From the NCBI RefSeq assembly GCF_047675955.1, contig NC_132904.1, positions 61,251,435-61,315,434 on the forward strand: 64,000 bases of DNA. Direction: 5' to 3'. The notes below the pieces were generated by a model that worked only from the letters and a program-made list of their open reading frames with translations, ran no database searches and was not told the origin of the DNA. The position numbers and the translations under genes are program-made. Positions 60,375 to 64,000 of the stretch are shown here, in pieces; within the stretch, counting starts at the first letter, position 1, and every line of letters starts with the position of its first letter. The DNA comes from Chlorocebus sabaeus. Lineage: Eukaryota; Chordata; Mammalia; Primates; Cercopithecidae.

Positions 60375-61430
60375 CGTTCTGAGAAACTGCTCTGTGTTCT
60401 GTTAATTCATCTCACAGAGTTACATCTTTCCCTTCAAGAAGCCTTTCGCTAAGGCTGTTCTTGTGGCATTGGCAAAGGGATATTTGGAAGCCCATACAGG
60501 GCTATGGTGAAAAAGGAAATATCTTCCGTTCAAAACTGGAAAGAAGCTTTCTGAGAAACTGCTCTGTGTTCTGTTAGTTCATCTCACAGAGTTACATCTT
60601 TCCCTTTAAGAAGCCTTTCGCTAAGACTGTTCCTGTGGAATTCGCAAAGGGATATTTGGAAGCCCATAGAGGGCTATGGTGAAAAAGGAAATAATCTTAT
60701 GGTCAAAACTGGAAAGAAGCTTTCTGTGAAACTGCTCTGTGTTCTCTTAATTTATCTCATAGAGTTACATCTTTCCCTTCAAGAAGCCTTTCGCTAAGGC
60801 TGTTCTTGTGGAATTGGCAAAGGGATATTTGGAAGCCCATAGAGTGCTATGGTGAAAAAGGAAATATCTTCCGTTCAAAACTGGAAAGAAGCCTTCTGAG
60901 AAACTGCTCTGTGTTCTGTTAATTCATCTCACAGAGTTACATCTTTCCCTTCAAGAAGCCTTTTGATAAGGCTGTTCTTGTGGAATTGGCAAAGGGATAT
61001 TGGGAGGCCCATAGAGGGCTATAGTGAAAAAGGAAATATCTTCTGTTCAAAACTGGAAAGAAGCTTTCTGAGAAACTGCTCTGTGTTCTGTTAATTCATC
61101 TCACAGAGTTACATCTTTCCCTTCAAGAAGCCTTTCGCTAAGGCTGTTCTTGTGGAATTGGCAAAGGGATATTTGGAAGCCCACAGAGGGCTATGTTGAA
61201 AAAGGAAATATCTTCCGTTCAAAACAGGAAAGAAGCTTTCTGAGAAACTGCTCTGTGTTCTGTTAGTTCATCTCAAAGAGTTACATGTTTCCATTCAAGA
61301 AGCCTTTCCCTAAGACTGTTCTTGTGGAATTGGCAAAAGGATATTTGGAAGCCCATAGAGGGATATGGTGAAAAAGGAAATAATCTTACGGTCAAAACTG
61401 GAAAGAAGCTTTCTGTGAAACTGCTCTGTG
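60374..61430 (+). repeat. Block K, copy 2
   Basis: Matches 34200-35300. It carries the same EcoRI-creating change (gaattcgc at 60638), agagtgctatgg, gatattgggagg and tctcaaagag. Local differences are tccctttaag, cttatggtc, ctcatagag, acatgtttcc and agggatatgg. Confidence 0.75.
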
Positions 61431-61790
61431 TTCTGTTAATTCATCTCACAGAGTTACATCTTTCCATTGAAGAAACCTTTCGCTAAGGCTGTTGTTCTGG
61501 AATTGGCAAAGGGATATTTGGAAGCCCATAGAGGGCTATGGTGAAAAAGGAAATATCTTCCGTTCAAAACTGGAAAGAAGCTTTCTGAGAAACTGCTCTG
61601 TGTTCTGTTAATTCATCTCACAGAGTTACATCTTTCCATTGAAGAAACCTTTCGCTAAGGCTGTTGTTCTGGAATTGGCAAAGGGATATTTGGAAGCCCA
61701 TAGAGGTCTACGGTGAAAAAAGAAATATCTTCCGTTCAAAACAGGAAAGAAGCGTTCTGAGAAACTGCTCTGTGTTCTGTTAATTCATCT
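61430..61790 (+). repeat. Doubled monomer with tccattgaagaaacc
   Basis: The rare order tttccattgaag, gaaacctttcgc, gttgttctgg, gaattggc occurs at 61463 and again 172 bp on at 61635. The nearest relative is a single monomer at 26725-26770 (ttccattcaagaaacc). The second copy joins directly to gaggtctacgg with aaaacagg, as at 26800. Confidence 0.75.
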
Positions 61791-63100
61791 CACAGAGTTA
61801 TATCTTTCCCTTCAAGAAGCCTTATGCTAAGGCTGTTCTTTTGGCATTGGCAAAGGGATATTTGGAAGCCCATAGAGGGCTATGGTGAAAAAGGAAATAT
61901 CTTCCGTTCAAAACTGGAAAGAAGCTTTCTGAGAAACTGCTCTGTGTTCTGTTAGTTCATCTCACAGAGTTACATCTTTCCCTGCAAGAAGCCTTTCGCT
62001 AAGGCTGTTCTTGTGGAATTGGCAAAGGGATATTTGGAAGCACATAGAGGGCTATGGTGAAAAAGGAAATATCTTACGGTGAAAACTAGAAAGAAGGTTT
62101 CTGAGAAACTACTCTGTGTTCTCTTAATTTATCTCACAGAGTTACATCTTTCCCTTCAAGAAACCTTTCGCTAAGGCTGTTGTTCTGGAATTTGCAAAGG
62201 GATATTTGGAAGCCCATAGAGGGCTATGGTGAAAAAGGAAATATCTTCCGTTCAAAACTGGAAAGAAGCGTTCTGAGAAACTGCTCTGTGTTCTGTTAAT
62301 TCATCTCACAGAGTTACATCTTTCCCTTCAAGAAACCTTTCGCTAAGGCTGTTGTTCTGGAATTTGCAAAGGGATATTTGGAAGCCCATAGAGGGCTATG
62401 GTGAAAAAGGAAATATCTTCCGTTCAAAACTGGAAAGAAGCTTTCTGAGAAACTGCTCTGTGTTCTGTTCATTCATCTCACAGAGTTACATCTTTCCCTT
62501 CAAGAAGCCTTTCGATACGGCTGTTCTTGTGGAATTGGCAAAGGGATATTTGGAAGCCCATAGAGGGCTATAGTGAAAAAGGAAATATCTTCTGTTCAAA
62601 ACTGGAAAGAAGCTTTCTGAGAAACTGCTCTGTGTTCTGTTAATTCATCTCACAGAGTTACATCTTTCCCTCAAGAAGCCTTTCGCTAAGGCTGTTCTTG
62701 TGGAATTGGCAAAGGGATATTTGGAAGACCATAGAGGGCTATGGTGAAAAAGGAAATATCTTCCGTTCAAAACTGGAAAGAAGCGTTCTGAGAAACTACT
62801 CTGTGTTCAGTTAATTCATCACACAGAGTTACATCTTTACCTTCAACAAGACTTTCGCTAAGGCTGTTCTTGTGGAATTGGCAAAGGGATATTTGGAAGC
62901 CCATAGAGGGCTACGGTGAAAAAGGAAATATCTTCCGGTCAAAACTGGAAAGAAGCTTTGTGAGAAACTGCTCTGTGTTCTGTTAATTCATCTCACAGAG
63001 TTACATCTTTCCCTTCAAGAAGCCTTTCGCTAAGGCTGTTCTTGTGGAATTGGCAAAGGGATATTTGGAAGCCCGTAGAGGGCTATGGTGAAAAAAGAAA
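61790..63100 (+). repeat. Block E, copy 4 (fragment)
   Basis: Tags cttatgctaagg, ctgcaagaag, ggtgaaaactag, aaactactc, gttgttctgg, tgttcattc, tttcgatacgg, tttccctcaag, ggaagaccatag, catcacacag and cttccggtc joined to ctttgtgag. That last join is the same deletion as in copy 3 near 30090-30115. A monomer near 62130-62170 also shows loss between aaactactc and gaaaccttt relative to the other copies. Confidence 0.75.
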
Positions 63101-64000
63101 TATCTTCCGTTCAAAACAGGAAAGAAGCTTTCTGAGAAACTGCTCTGTGTTCTGTTAGTTCATCTCACAGAGTTACATCTTTCCCTTCAAGAAGCCTTTC
63201 CCTAAGACTGTTCTTGTGGAATTGGCAAAAGGATATTTGGAAGCCCATAGAGGGCTATGGTGAAAAAGGAAATAATCTTACGGTCAAAACTGGAAAGAAG
63301 CTTTCTGTGAAACTGCTCTGTGTTCTCTTAATTGATCTCACAGAGTTACCTCTTTCCCTTCAAGAAGCCTTTCGCTAAGGCTGTTCTTGAGGAATTGGCA
63401 AAGGGATATTTGGAAGCCCATAGAGGGCTATGGTGAAAAGGAAATATCTTCCGTTCAAAACTGGAAAGAAGCTTTCTGAGAAACTGCTCTGTGTTCTGTT
63501 AATTCATCTCACAGAGTTACATCTTTCCCTTCAAGAAGCCTTTCGCTAAGACTGTTCTTGTGGAATTGGCAAGGGGATATTTGGAAGCCCATAGAAGGCT
63601 ATGGTGAAAAAGGAAATATCTTCCGTTCAAAACTGGAAAGAAGCGTTCTGAGAAACTGCTCTGTGTTCTGTTAATTCATCTCACAGAGTTACATCTTTCC
63701 CTCAAGAAGCCTTTCGCTAAGGCTGTTCTTGTGGAATTGGCAAAGGGATATTTGGAAGCCAATAGAGGGCTATGGTGAAAAAGGAAATATCTTTCGTTCA
63801 AAACTGGAAAGAAGCGTTCTGAGAAACTGCTCTGTGTTCTGTTAATTCATCTCACAGAGTTATATCTTACCCATCAATAAGCCTTACGATAAGGCTGTTC
63901 TTTTGGCATTGGCAAAGGGATATTTGGAAGCCCATAGAGGGCTATGGTGAAAAAGGAAATATCTTCCGTTCAAAACTGGAAAAAAGCTTTCTGAGAAACT
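63100..64000 (+). repeat. Terminal F-like monomers and a K-type end
   Basis: About five monomers: aaaacagg, tttccctaagac, aaataatc, gtgaaaaggaaat, gcaaggggat, tttccctcaag and ctttcgttc. They end in a ttatatcttacccatcaataag monomer and an incomplete unit. The array continues past the window. Confidence 0.7.
63792..63808 (+). promoter_or_regulatory. CENP-B-box-like motif near the window end
   Basis: Same motif, followed by a K-type monomer with ttatatcttaccc and cttacgataagg. The preceding monomer carries the one-base deletion tttccctcaag rather than acattttt. Confidence 0.4.

Larger units (their letters stand above)
1..64000 (+). repeat. Alpha satellite array, 172-bp monomers, head to tail (guenon/African green monkey type)
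   Basis: The motif gggatatttgg recurs at 123, 295, 467, 639 and 811, exactly 172 bp apart, and the same phase continues to the end of the window, giving about 372 monomers. All are in the same orientation. By hand count the consensus monomer has 71 G/C of 172 (41%). Adjacent monomers differ at only a few positions. Sequence, length and the HindIII site match the alpha component of African green monkey as known from the literature. Human alpha satellite is 171 bp and more divergent, and macaque and baboon arrays are dimeric (about 340 bp). Alpha satellite is the DNA of primate centromeres, where it packages CENP-A or heterochromatic nucleosomes, about one per repeat. Whether this stretch lies under an active kinetochore cannot be read from sequence. 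I saw no interruption by other DNA. Species-level assignment is less certain than the family call. Confidence 0.97.

Noticed and set aside
2729..62573. Open frames of 61-129 codons on both strands, several with nearly the same protein (for example at 2729, 5996, 11671, 20440, 43828 and 50535, and the minus-strand frame at 56985-57170).
   Set aside because: All are translations of one to two alpha-satellite monomers. They recur because the DNA repeats, they start at the same non-genic atg (in ctatggtg or similar), and they have no conserved domain, no codon bias and no flanking gene signals.
1..64000. CRISPR-like direct repeats
   Set aside because: The repeats are directly adjacent 172-bp units with no unique spacers, and nothing resembling cas genes is present.
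1..64000. Canonical CENP-B boxes
   Set aside because: At the standard position every monomer I examined has the A-type form. I saw no full TTCG....A..CGGG core on either strand. Only the shifted near-matches reported above come close.
1..64000. Mobile-element insertions (LINE-1, Alu, LTR) and array inversions
   Set aside because: Read end to end, the 172-bp phase and orientation continue without a break. No poly-A tail, target-site duplication or reversed monomer was seen.
1..64000. Regular human-style higher-order repeat or macaque/baboon-style dimer
   Set aside because: Alternate monomers do not fall into two diverged classes, and no single multi-monomer period persists. Duplications have many different lengths.

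Overview
The whole window is one uninterrupted block of primate alpha satellite (centromeric) DNA. About 372 monomers lie head to tail in one orientation. The basic period, measured between successive copies of the same motif, is 172 bp, with scattered 171-bp and 173-bp variants. The sequence matches, as I remember it, the HindIII 'component alpha' repeat of African green monkey (Chlorocebus) and related guenons (Cercopithecini). Three things support this: a single HindIII site (AAGCTT) at the same phase of many monomers, a 172-bp monomeric rather than 340-bp dimeric organisation, and no canonical CENP-B box. Both ends of the window are still inside the array, so no array edge, gene or flanking chromosome-arm sequence is visible.

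There are no protein-coding genes. The short open frames (61-129 codons) are all satellite read-through. I saw no tRNA, rRNA, LINE, SINE, LTR element or inverted segment on either strand. The structure in the window lies in how the monomer variants are ordered.

Layout by diagnostic variants (boundaries approximate unless stated). 0-13 kb: an alternating mosaic of two block types, A (180-2100, 5280-7260, 9980-12940) and C (3480-5280, 7263-9063). 12.45-18.25 kb: an 18-monomer block D and a second copy that has lost two monomers. 17.8-31 kb: three copies of block E. 30.2-41.8 kb: three copies of a 16-monomer block F, the last of which falls partly inside the next duplication. 40.17-53.58 kb: a 39-monomer, 6,707-bp near-perfect tandem duplication (G1/G2) containing F and A material. 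51.4-54.8 kb: a 10-monomer tandem duplication (H). 54.8-64 kb: a mosaic of E, F, A and K fragments, with another 10-monomer duplication (J, 57.3-60.4 kb).

The array is therefore not a regular higher-order repeat. It is a nest of local duplications of 10, 16, 18, 22, 26, 33, 36, 39 and 57 monomers, nearly all whole monomers long, as expected from unequal exchange in register. The most precise observations are a crossover junction confined to a 20-bp interval at 46875-46894, nine monomers carrying a near-match to the CENP-B box at a non-standard place, and distant blocks (over 30 kb apart) that share private mutations or deletions.
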